A stretch of DNA of 13,458 bases from an uncultured Bacilli bacterium (GTDB lineage: Bacteria > Bacillota_I > Bacilli_A > RFN20 > CAG-826). The DNA lies in the NCBI GenBank assembly GCA_934133115.1, contig CAKPAV010000013.1, positions 1-13,458 of the forward strand, written 5' to 3'. This document shows, one piece after another, positions 8,265-13,458 of this stretch; within the stretch, counting starts at the first letter, position 1, and each line of letters begins with the position of its first letter. The notes under the pieces were generated by a model. That model worked only from the letters and a program-made list of their open reading frames with translations. It was not told the origin of the DNA and made no database searches. Position numbers and translations under genes: made by a program.

Positions 8265-9359
8265 TTACTTAATGCAGTTAGCAGCACCATTAATGCCAGA
8301 ATAAGTATTAAGCCAATCAATAATCAAGTCTACCAAAAATGGAATAAAAAATATTACAAGTGCAGCAATACCTCTTTTTATCGCCTTAGAAATAGCCTTT
8401 GGCATTGCATCCTTATCATTAGATATAACAACTTGTCCAAAATCCACAGTGGTTAAAACAATTAACAATATTGGGACTACAATTCTAACAACATTAAGTG
8501 CAATGTCAATAACATTCTTCAAATCCTTATCAATCAAACCTTCACAGTTATTAGAAACAGGATTACTATTAGGCACATTAATATTTGCAGAATTTTGCAT
8601 ATTACTAATAATATCCTCAAGATTTTTAGTAGTATTTTCCGCTTGTTCTTGTGCTTTATCTTTTTGAGACTTGTTAGCAGAAGGGTCTTTTGCAACAACA
8701 ATACCCCAATTAGTTATTGCATCACTCAAGACCTTAAGTTCTTCCTGATCACAAAATGCCTTGTTTATTGTTCGATTTATATAATTATTAATTCTAGCGG
8801 CTCTTGTGTCATTCTCAGAACTATAAACAACTGCTTTTTTTAATTCTTTTGCGCTTTGATAAATTCCAGCAAACTCTGCATTATTAGAAGTATGAATACA
8901 TATGCCTGGATTTTTAGTTGCATTATAACCAGAATAAGCCTGGCCACCAACTAGTTGAAGTTCTTTAACAATTGGATTAGTTGCATTAGGAAAAAGTTTA
9001 GAGCAGGCATCCTTTGAAGTTAATAATGATGCTGCACCACCAGATGTATTTGAAGACTTGCAAAAAACAATAACCTCGGGACAATATAAAGTTGTAGAAG
9101 TTCTCACAACAATGTCATTTATAGAAGCAACAAGTCCCTGGCCGCTATAATATGAGTCAGAGAAAACCTTAGCATAATCTGCATCATTATTTTTATATCC
9201 AAACATAAGTGTATCCTCAGAACCATAGATACAATAATTATTTGTTTTTTTAACTGAACCTTTTGAATCTGCCATAACATCATAAACATTAAAGCAGATA
9301 AAAGTCATTAATATAATAAACACCATTTTAAATAATATATTTTTCTTACTAAATTTCAT
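8265..9359 (-). CDS. Secreted cysteine-rich ectodomain fused to a VirB2-like pilin domain
   Basis: This is a 364-residue protein with a signal peptide (basic start, hydrophobic 10-25, possible cleavage after VMA at 28-30). An outside domain (31-271) follows with six cysteines, a Lys/Gln/Asn-rich linker (about 225-268), and then a two-helix domain. The last 90 residues match the separate pilin at 10648-10995: both start with NC, share VPILLI, the central SNDKDA/SNDDKE loop and an AIKRGIAA/LIKRAIAA segment, and end with a cysteine. Helices lie at about 288-306 and 329-349. GAGG eight bases before ATG 9359 supports the start. It has its own extended -10 promoter and heads the run of machinery genes. 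It may be a minor pilin or tip component; the function of the ectodomain is unrecognised. Confidence 0.82.
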   Translation of the reverse strand: MKFSKKNILFKMVFIILMTFICFNVYDVMADSKGSVKKTNNYCIYGSEDTLMFGYKNNDADYAKVFSDSYYSGQGLVASINDIVVRTSTTLYCPEVIVFCKSSNTSGGAASLLTSKDACSKLFPNATNPIVKELQLVGGQAYSGYNATKNPGICIHTSNNAEFAGIYQSAKELKKAVVYSSENDTRAARINNYINRTINKAFCDQEELKVLSDAITNWGIVVAKDPSANKSQKDKAQEQAENTTKNLEDIISNMQNSANINVPNSNPVSNNCEGLIDKDLKNVIDIALNVVRIVVPILLIVLTTVDFGQVVISNDKDAMPKAISKAIKRGIAALVIFFIPFLVDLIIDWLNTYSGINGAANCIK

Positions 9360-9399
9360 AAAAAACGCCTCATTCCTTTAGTCTAATACCTATATAAGC

Positions 9400-9408
9400 A
9401 TTATAACA
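9400..9408 (-). promoter_or_regulatory. Extended -10 promoter for machinery genes
   Basis: Read on the minus strand, the site is TGTTATAAT: a perfect TATAAT with the TG extension one base upstream. No good -35 is visible, because the place where it would fall is inside the hairpin at 9410-9448; extended -10 promoters can work without one. Transcription would begin near 9393, about 34 bases before the start codon of the pilin-fusion gene, and would cover the following VirB6, VirB3, TrsD and VirB4 genes. Confidence 0.62.
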
Positions 9409-9409
9409 T

Positions 9410-9448
9410 AAAAATAACAATAGAAAAAGCAATATTTTCTATTGTTAT
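9410..9448 (-). terminator. Hairpin terminator after the surface-protein gene
   Basis: A perfect 14-bp inverted repeat (9414-9427 and 9435-9448) with a 7-base loop is followed on the minus strand by a run of T (9414-9410). The stem is AT-rich, so termination may be incomplete. It lies 12 bases after the stop of the gene at 9461-10585 and directly upstream of an extended -10 promoter. On the plus strand no T-tract follows, which supports minus-strand use. Confidence 0.68.
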
Positions 9449-9460
9449 ATAAATTTTACA

Positions 9461-10585
9461 TTATTTTATAATGTATGGATCAGTCTGAGTACCACTACCA
9501 CCAACATAAACAACATTTTTAGATATAACTGCAACAGTTCTCACAAATAAAGATGTAGGAAGTTCCATCAAATATGCATAATTAGAAGTCGCATAACCGG
9601 ACTGAATATTTGTATTAAGAAGCCACCAACTTCTGTCGTATTTATTTAAGTAATTATAATTACCACAACTTTTATCTACAATAGTTTTGCAATTATTATC
9701 AAGACTAGCATTAATATAATCATAAGTTGCCAACAAAGAAAGTTTCACAGGACTATTAGTGATTTTTGAACATTCAATACTTCCATCGTTTTTAACATCT
9801 GTACTCTTTCTAATGTTTACACAAACATTTTTAAAAACCAATTTTGCTTTATCATTATCAGTTAAAATTGTATCACCATTATAAACACTATCTAATTTTT
9901 GTTTAATTCTACTATCATAAAAAGCATTTATACCAGAATACTCCTTAAAATCACTATTATATCTATCATCCCATGGCGATTCAACAGCAGTATCAAAAAC
10001 ATAGTCTGACTCTATTAACATTACCTCATGTTTAGAATTTATTTTAACAACTCGCCACAATTCATTTCCGAATTTAACATAGTTATTAGGATATTCACCA
10101 CGATAAATAAAGTTAGCTGTTTTTGTTTTGGTTTCATCATATTGCTCAGATTTGTACAATCCATCCCCTGAGTTTACTACACTTTTTAATAATTCATCAG
10201 CAAAATAAGTTGTAGTGTATTTGTCCCCACAATCAAGATAAGGCGAATAATTATAATACTCTCCTGATTTTGTTACAATAACCTTCCCTGTACAAGTAGT
10301 ATTATCTTTTTGATATTTAGAAACATCCTTTAAAAGTTTATTATCAACTAGGGTTTGAAGATTAATTTCAATCTCTTCACTATCATTTAATGGCAATTCA
10401 TTATTTCTGGTAGAATAATAGCTTTTAGCAGCAGTTGACATTTTATCCTCAATATCAGTATAACTTAAGGAACTATTCCTAATTTTTCCAACAATAAGAG
10501 CAAGAATAATAATTAAGACAATTATACCAAGAACCCCCAACATTATAAACATCATTTTCTTTGTACGATCGTTCAAATTATTCAT
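9461..10585 (-). CDS. Single-pass surface protein with pseudopilin-like and DUF6273-like regions
   Basis: This 374-residue protein has one N-terminal helix (about 12-33) after a short basic cytoplasmic end, with the rest outside. Residues 40-128 (SYTDIEDKMSTAAKSYY, then a Cys98-Cys119 pair) recall the globular part of pseudopilin-like proteins, but there is no prepilin-peptidase motif. Residues 160-374 contain FGNELWRVV (172-180), SWWLLN (319-324), LFVRTVAVI (346-354) and the ending GSGTQTDPYI, a pattern resembling DUF6273-type extracellular domains; this match is from memory and tentative. The predicted outside part has six cysteines in all. GGAGG lies seven bases before the ATG. No separate promoter is visible, so it probably depends on read-through of the hairpin after the pilin gene. 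A role as adhesin, minor pilin or VirB8-position scaffold is speculative. Confidence 0.75.
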   Translation of the reverse strand: MNNLNDRTKKMMFIMLGVLGIIVLIIILALIVGKIRNSSLSYTDIEDKMSTAAKSYYSTRNNELPLNDSEEIEINLQTLVDNKLLKDVSKYQKDNTTCTGKVIVTKSGEYYNYSPYLDCGDKYTTTYFADELLKSVVNSGDGLYKSEQYDETKTKTANFIYRGEYPNNYVKFGNELWRVVKINSKHEVMLIESDYVFDTAVESPWDDRYNSDFKEYSGINAFYDSRIKQKLDSVYNGDTILTDNDKAKLVFKNVCVNIRKSTDVKNDGSIECSKITNSPVKLSLLATYDYINASLDNNCKTIVDKSCGNYNYLNKYDRSWWLLNTNIQSGYATSNYAYLMELPTSLFVRTVAVISKNVVYVGGSGTQTDPYIIK

Positions 10586-10597
10586 ATATATTCCTCC

Positions 10598-10625
10598 AAA
10601 AAAACAGAATAATCATATTCTGTTT
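10598..10625 (-). terminator. Weak hairpin terminator/attenuator after the pilin gene
   Basis: On the minus strand a perfect 10-bp stem (10625-10616 with 10611-10602) and a 4-base loop are followed by seven T (10604-10598, partly shared with the stem end). The stem has only two G-C pairs, so a leaky terminator is expected. It sits 22 bases after the pilin stop and touches the GGAGG of the next gene, so it can set the ratio of pilin to downstream transcript. Confidence 0.65.
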
Positions 10626-10647
10626 AATCATAACAAAACTATTTAAA

Positions 10648-10995
10648 TTATTGGTTAAGTCCGCCACCCATAGGGTTTGTCCAACAAGCTTTCCAATTAC
10701 TTTCTTTAACATCGCTAGAACCAGTTTTTCCTAACCATCCCATAACAACAGAAACTATTGTAAAGACAAAGAATACTGCTACTGCTGCAATTGCTCTTTT
10801 GATAAGTTTTCCAGTTGCTCCTTTAATTTCCTTGTCATCGTTAGACATAACGGCTTTACCTAAATCAATTGTTCCCATTAAAATAAGTAAAATAGGAACA
10901 CCAATTTGGATAACTGGATATACACCATTTTTGATAAATGCTACTATAGGACCAGCACCACCACAATTGTCCATTATTTGAAATAAATTTGTCAT
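10648..10995 (-). CDS. VirB2-like pilin (Mbov_0395-type conjugal transfer pilin)
   Basis: This 115-residue membrane protein has a VirB2/TrbC layout: a short N terminus, helix 1 (about 25-43, VPILLILMGTIDLG), a cytoplasmic loop with SNDDKEIKGATGKLIKR (51-67), helix 2 (68-88) and a short polar C terminus. Both ends would lie outside, where Cys11 and Cys104 could pair. There is no cleavable signal peptide. Such proteins polymerise into the T4SS pilus or line the channel. The sequence strongly recalls the pilin-like family of mycoplasma ICEs. AGGAGG lies eight bases before ATG 10995, with a near-consensus promoter just upstream and a hairpin just downstream, which fits a product needed in large amounts. 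A homologous domain is fused to the protein at 8265-9359. Confidence 0.85.
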   Translation of the reverse strand: MTNLFQIMDNCGGAGPIVAFIKNGVYPVIQIGVPILLILMGTIDLGKAVMSNDDKEIKGATGKLIKRAIAAVAVFFVFTIVSVVMGWLGKTGSSDVKESNWKACWTNPMGGGLNQ

Positions 10996-11021
10996 TTTTA
11001 ATTCCTCCTAAATCTACAATA

Positions 11022-11050
11022 AATATATCAATATTTAATTTACTTGTCAA
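11022..11050 (-). promoter_or_regulatory. Strong sigma-A-type promoter for the pilin gene
   Basis: On the minus strand: -35 TTGACA (11050-11045, consensus), a 17-base spacer, and -10 TATATT (11027-11022) preceded by an extended TG. Transcription would start near 11015, about 20 bases before the pilin ATG, leaving room only for the AGGAGG ribosome site. This is the best promoter match I noticed in the window. Confidence 0.8.
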
Positions 11051-11068
11051 CAATTTAACTTAATTTAA

Positions 11069-12022
11069 TTAAATATCTTCTTTTTTAGTTTCATAATTAA
11101 TAATATGTAGCTTAGCCAATAATTGTAATATCCACTCTTCTCTTTTTCTATCATTAATGGGTGGCATAGTAAAGAATATATTTAATTTTGACTCTTTTTC
11201 AAATTCTTTTACATCCGATTTAGTAATAAGAGTTTTATTTAATATAACTTTTTTACCATTTAATCTTTGTAATATACCTCTATCCCTACCTATTAACTTA
11301 CCAAGTTTTATAATAGAAGGTTCAACCAAATATAAAACATCAGTACATAGTGCTCCATCACTATCATTAAGATCTACTAAAATTATATCACAAGCTTGAT
11401 TTTTTAATAATACTGTAGGCAAATCTGCCTTTGTAGTAGATAAAAGTCTTTTATCACCAAAGTATATAAAATCTCTTTTATTTACTTCTATTGCCATAGT
11501 ATTAACTCCATAATTATCACTAAGCTCTTTATATAATAAATAAGTTAATGTAGTAGCACCTGCTCCTTCAGTAATATTTTTAATACCAAGTATCATCTTT
11601 CTACCAGCAGTAACTTCACTACTTAATGATATTGGTGTTTCTTGTATTTGGTGTAAATGTGCTACATCTCTATAAGAATTTGGATGTTGCATCAAATACT
11701 GCACCCCATCTAAATTAGTAGTAAAATTATAATACCCTAAAGATATTAATCTAGATAAAAATATATTACTAGATGCTTCTGTTCCAGATGGAATAAGTAA
11801 AATTATTTTATCTGTTGGAAGTCCAATTGATAATTTTTGATAATTTTTAATATCATTATAATTATCAAGTGCAGTTACATCTAATATCATTCTTGAAAAG
11901 AAATAATTAGAAAAAGTCTTAATTATATCTTCAACCTTAAATTCACCCTTAATAGCTTTAGAAATTTCTATATTTAAGCCATTTATTATATTGTCCTGTT
12001 GATTATATATAACAACATTCAT
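11069..12022 (-). CDS. TadZ/CpaE-like protein with degenerate Walker A
   Basis: This 317-residue soluble protein has two parts. Residues 1-130 look like a receiver-type alpha/beta domain (ILDVTALDNYND near 46-57, then DKIILLIPSG at 71-80), as in CpaE/TadZ. Residues 140-310 form a MinD/ParA-like P-loop domain: LGIKNITEGAGATTLTYLLY (145-164), a Walker B-like DIILVDLND (212-220) and ILNK (260-263). The P-loop has GAGATT where GKT/GKS is expected, so the usual lysine is missing, as reported for TadZ; nucleotide hydrolysis is doubtful. Relatives place pilus or secretion machines at a cell site, often the pole. AAAGGAGA lies eight bases before ATG 12022. It is the first gene of the cluster, with its own promoter. 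The link to the secretion system is inferred from position. Confidence 0.75.
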   Translation of the reverse strand: MNVVIYNQQDNIINGLNIEISKAIKGEFKVEDIIKTFSNYFFSRMILDVTALDNYNDIKNYQKLSIGLPTDKIILLIPSGTEASSNIFLSRLISLGYYNFTTNLDGVQYLMQHPNSYRDVAHLHQIQETPISLSSEVTAGRKMILGIKNITEGAGATTLTYLLYKELSDNYGVNTMAIEVNKRDFIYFGDKRLLSTTKADLPTVLLKNQACDIILVDLNDSDGALCTDVLYLVEPSIIKLGKLIGRDRGILQRLNGKKVILNKTLITKSDVKEFEKESKLNIFFTMPPINDRKREEWILQLLAKLHIINYETKKEDI

Positions 12023-12051
12023 AAAAAATCTCTCCTTTACTATCTGTAATT

Positions 12052-12080
12052 ATTATAACCAATTTAACAATCTTTTACAA
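12052..12080 (-). promoter_or_regulatory. Promoter of the secretion cluster (TadZ-like gene)
   Basis: On the minus strand: -35 TTGTAA (12080-12075), a 17-base spacer and a perfect -10 TATAAT (12057-12052). The start point would be near 12045, about 23 bases before the ATG, with AAAGGAGA between. It lies in the 138-base region shared with the divergent thioredoxin-like gene. Confidence 0.7.
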
Positions 12081-12131
12081 TAGAGTTAATTAAAATTAAT
12101 ACATTCTAAAATATTGAGGAAAAATAATAAA

Positions 12132-12140
12132 TGTGATAAT
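12132..12140 (+). promoter_or_regulatory. Extended -10 promoter of the thioredoxin-like gene
   Basis: TGTGATAAT is an extended -10 with five of six bases of TATAAT. The best -35 candidate, TTGAGG at 12114-12119, is only 15 bases away, so the -35 is weak. The AAGAGGTG ribosome site (12147-12154) follows closely, giving a very short leader. Confidence 0.5.
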
Positions 12141-12160
12141 ATATTTAAGAGGTGTTATAT

Positions 12161-12580
12161 ATGGAGAAAATTACTAAAATATTACTAGTAGTAATAGGTA
12201 TTATATTACTAACTGGTTGTGGAAAAGATTCATTACAAGAAATTAGTTATAATGATTTAGAAAAAGCATTAAATAATAAAGAAACATTTATATTAGAAAT
12301 TGCTCAAGATGGATGTCATAATTGTGAAGAGTTTAATCCTATTTTTAAAAAAGTATTAAAAAAATATAATTTAACAGCTAAACAAATTAATCTTACTAAA
12401 TTAAGTGAAGAAGAAAATACCAAGATTGAAAACCTATATAATATAACAGGAACTCCTACAGTTATATTTATTGAAAAAGGAGAAGAGCCATCTATATCAA
12501 GAAGAATAATCGGTGCTAGAGATGAAGACTTTATTATAACTAAACTTGGAATAGCTGGCTATATAAAAGAAAGTAAATAA
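12161..12580 (+). CDS. Thioredoxin-fold lipoprotein (CHNC active site)
   Basis: This 139-residue extracytoplasmic redox protein has a lipoprotein signal peptide ending in lipobox LTGC (lipidated Cys20). A thioredoxin fold follows with the active site DGCHNCEEF (Cys52, Cys55) and the cis-proline GTPTV (Pro99). It would be held on the outer face of the membrane and handle thiols or disulfides of exported proteins. A GTG at 12152 is in frame but is part of the ribosome site AAGAGGTG, so ATG 12161 is chosen. It is transcribed away from the secretion cluster and ends at a hairpin terminator. Whether it reduces or forms disulfides cannot be told; its cysteine-bearing neighbours make a service role for the secretion proteins possible but unproven. 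Confidence 0.88.
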   Translation: MEKITKILLVVIGIILLTGCGKDSLQEISYNDLEKALNNKETFILEIAQDGCHNCEEFNPIFKKVLKKYNLTAKQINLTKLSEEENTKIENLYNITGTPTVIFIEKGEEPSISRRIIGARDEDFIITKLGIAGYIKESK

Positions 12581-12586
12581 TTAATA

Positions 12587-12617
12587 AATCCCATGTCAAA
12601 CATGGGATTATTTTTTT
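12587..12617. terminator. Terminator between convergent genes
   Basis: The inverted repeat AATCCCATG (12587-12595) / CATGGGATT (12601-12609) has a 5-base loop and is followed on the plus strand by seven T (12611-12617). It ends the thioredoxin-like transcript. The T-tract overlaps the stop of the convergent gene, and the same stem may also stop minus-strand transcription, though that side has only a broken T-run. Confidence 0.85.
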
Positions 12618-13026
12618 ATCTAATTTTATTATCCATAATATTGTGTGCTGCATTTTTTGCATCACTAGTGCTAATATTATCGCAAAGACTATTTAATTCA
12701 TCATAAGTAAGCATACCGGCTTCTGCTTTTTCCTTTATAGCTTCTAATGATGCAAACTCCATTTGTTTTGCAGGATCTCTTTCAAAAAGATTAAAAGCTT
12801 CACACTTAGTAAGTCTAGAAGTAAGCAGTATTTCCATCTTTCTTGCATCTACCAGTGAAGAGGAACTCTTACTACACACGTCTTTTAATTTATCATAACT
12901 GAATGTTCCATTCTTTAATTCTTCTTGAATAAGTGCTTTCTCATCCCCAAAAAGATCTAGTACTTCTTCTCTACTCATATTCTTATACTTATTTAAAACT
13001 TCATCATCATTTAGTATATTATCCAT
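12616..13026 (-). CDS. Small acidic helical protein with internal duplication, unknown function
   Basis: This 136-residue cytoplasmic protein has no signal or membrane segment. I do not recognise the family. It contains two similar halves: SREEVLDLFGDEKALIQEEL with GTFSYDKLKDVC (about 18-51), and KCEAFNLFERDPAKQ with GMLTYDELNSLC (about 74-115). Each half ends in a DA-x-(2,3) helix (DARKMEI, DAKNAAHN). The repeated G-x-x-(S/T)-Y-D-(K/E)-L core suggests a duplicated helical module. A GTG at 13035 is possible, but AGGTGA (13037-13032) sits five bases before ATG 13026, so that start is preferred; this ribosome site contains the end of the upstream stop. It is translated just after the lipid kinase gene and is probably in the same operon. 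Confidence 0.75.
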   Translation of the reverse strand: MDNILNDDEVLNKYKNMSREEVLDLFGDEKALIQEELKNGTFSYDKLKDVCSKSSSSLVDARKMEILLTSRLTKCEAFNLFERDPAKQMEFASLEAIKEKAEAGMLTYDELNSLCDNISTSDAKNAAHNIMDNKIR

Positions 13027-13035
13027 TAAAATCAC

Positions 13036-13458
13036 CTACTCATCAATAAAAAGATTTTTTATGTTTTTCTTTGGTATCAAAAGTCTAACATTTCTTAAAA
13101 CTTTTATTTCAAATTCTCTACTATCATCATCTAATCGTTCACCATCTATACACCAATTAATCTTTTGTGGATCATTAAATCTGATTTTCATTTTATTAAC
13201 TTTGTGAAAATAAAACCCAGGGACTTTGGTTATGTCACTCTTAGTTAAATAATAAAGACTTTTAATTATATCTTTTTTTCTTGTTATATTACAAAGTAAA
13301 ACCTCAAACCTATCATCATCTAATTTAACATCTTTAATAAAATCATTAAATCCAGCAATTCTAGTTGCATTAGAAATACTAACAAACGAATACAACCCAT
13401 TATACTCTTCACCATCTACCCAATATGTAATATCGTATAATTTAGTAGATTGATTTAA
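13036..13458 (-). CDS. YegS/BmrU-type diacylglycerol (lipid) kinase, C-terminal part (cut by window edge)
   Basis: These are the last 140 residues of a lipid kinase; the frame stays open to the right edge, so the catalytic N-terminal half lies outside. The TTG at 13395 is not a real start: the frame continues upstream with YWVDGEEYNG. The visible part is the C-terminal beta-sandwich domain: VSISNATRIAGF (family pattern with Asn and Gly), a DDDRFEVLLC segment where DG-x-hydrophobic is usual, then WCIDGERLDD and a closing LLIPKKN. The family phosphorylates diacylglycerol or related lipids with ATP to feed phospholipid and lipoteichoic acid recycling. Position suggests an ordinary chromosomal housekeeping gene next to the secretion cluster. 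Confidence 0.85.
   Translation of the reverse strand, partial: LNQSTKLYDITYWVDGEEYNGLYSFVSISNATRIAGFNDFIKDVKLDDDRFEVLLCNITRKKDIIKSLYYLTKSDITKVPGFYFHKVNKMKIRFNDPQKINWCIDGERLDDDSREFEIKVLRNVRLLIPKKNIKNLFIDE

Noticed and set aside
11056..11075. AT-only palindrome near the stop of the TadZ-like gene as a terminator
   Set aside because: It contains no G-C pairs and lacks a proper T-tract after it, so read-through into the pilin gene is likelier.
12086..12099. Dyad TTAATT-aa-AATTAA between the divergent promoters as an operator
   Set aside because: It is pure A/T in a very AT-rich spacer and easily arises by chance; there is no second copy or adjacent regulator gene to support it.
13393..13395. 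TTG at 13395 as start of a complete 119-residue gene
   Set aside because: The frame is open upstream to the window edge and that sequence continues the lipid-kinase domain, so the gene is truncated by the window.
1..13458. Mycoplasma genetic code (TGA as tryptophan)
   Set aside because: All tryptophans in the long genes are TGG, and the TrsD-like and hydrolase genes end naturally at TGA; reading through the former gives a tail overlapping the ATPase gene without sense.
1..13458. tRNA, rRNA, CRISPR array, insertion sequence
   Set aside because: No cloverleaf or rRNA-like segment, no regularly spaced repeats and no transposase or terminal inverted repeats were seen by eye on either strand.

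Overview
The window is AT-rich DNA with tightly packed genes. Shine-Dalgarno sites are strong (GGAGG, AGGTGA), promoters look sigma-A-like, secreted proteins carry lipoboxes, and there is an M23 wall hydrolase. This points to a low-GC Firmicute or Mollicute-related lineage, perhaps one of the uncultured gut Bacilli. Tryptophan is TGG throughout and two genes appear to end at TGA, so the standard bacterial code is likelier than the Mycoplasma code. The species cannot be named from the sequence.

Bases 1-12022 form one minus-strand cluster encoding a Gram-positive-type type IV secretion / conjugation machine. In transcription order (right to left) it holds: a TadZ/CpaE-like protein with a degenerate P-loop (11069-12022); a two-helix VirB2-like pilin (10648-10995); a membrane-anchored cysteine-containing surface protein (9461-10585); a secreted ectodomain fused to a second copy of the pilin domain (8265-9359); a VirB6/TrbL-like polytopic protein with a long charged tail (6275-8245); a VirB3/PrgI-like protein (5931-6254); a TrsD-like protein (5402-5950); a VirB4/TrsE ATPase (3612-5405); a cell-wall hydrolase with a barwin-like and an M23 domain (1380-3560); a lipoprotein with a C-terminal helix (616-1374); and the first 199 residues of a VirD4/TraG coupling ATPase running off the left edge (1-597). 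The order and the pilin, polytopic and ATPase proteins resemble the mycoplasma ICE transfer module (Mbov_0395/0396/0397-type) and the trs/tra modules of Gram-positive plasmids. No relaxase, integrase, attachment site or VirB8 homologue is visible here.

The cluster is divided by readable control signals. One promoter (12052-12080) drives the TadZ-like gene. A near-consensus promoter (11022-11050) sits directly before the pilin. An AT-rich hairpin with a T-tract (10598-10625) follows the pilin. A second hairpin (9410-9448) followed at once by an extended -10 promoter (9400-9408) separates the surface protein from the remaining machinery genes. This suggests that abundant pilin is made apart from low-abundance machinery.

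The right edge is different. A divergent plus-strand thioredoxin-fold lipoprotein (12161-12580) ends at a hairpin terminator shared with a convergent minus-strand pair: a small acidic protein with an internal duplication (12616-13026) and the C-terminal part of a YegS/BmrU-type lipid kinase (13036-13458, cut by the window edge). These could be host chromosome flanking the secretion cluster.
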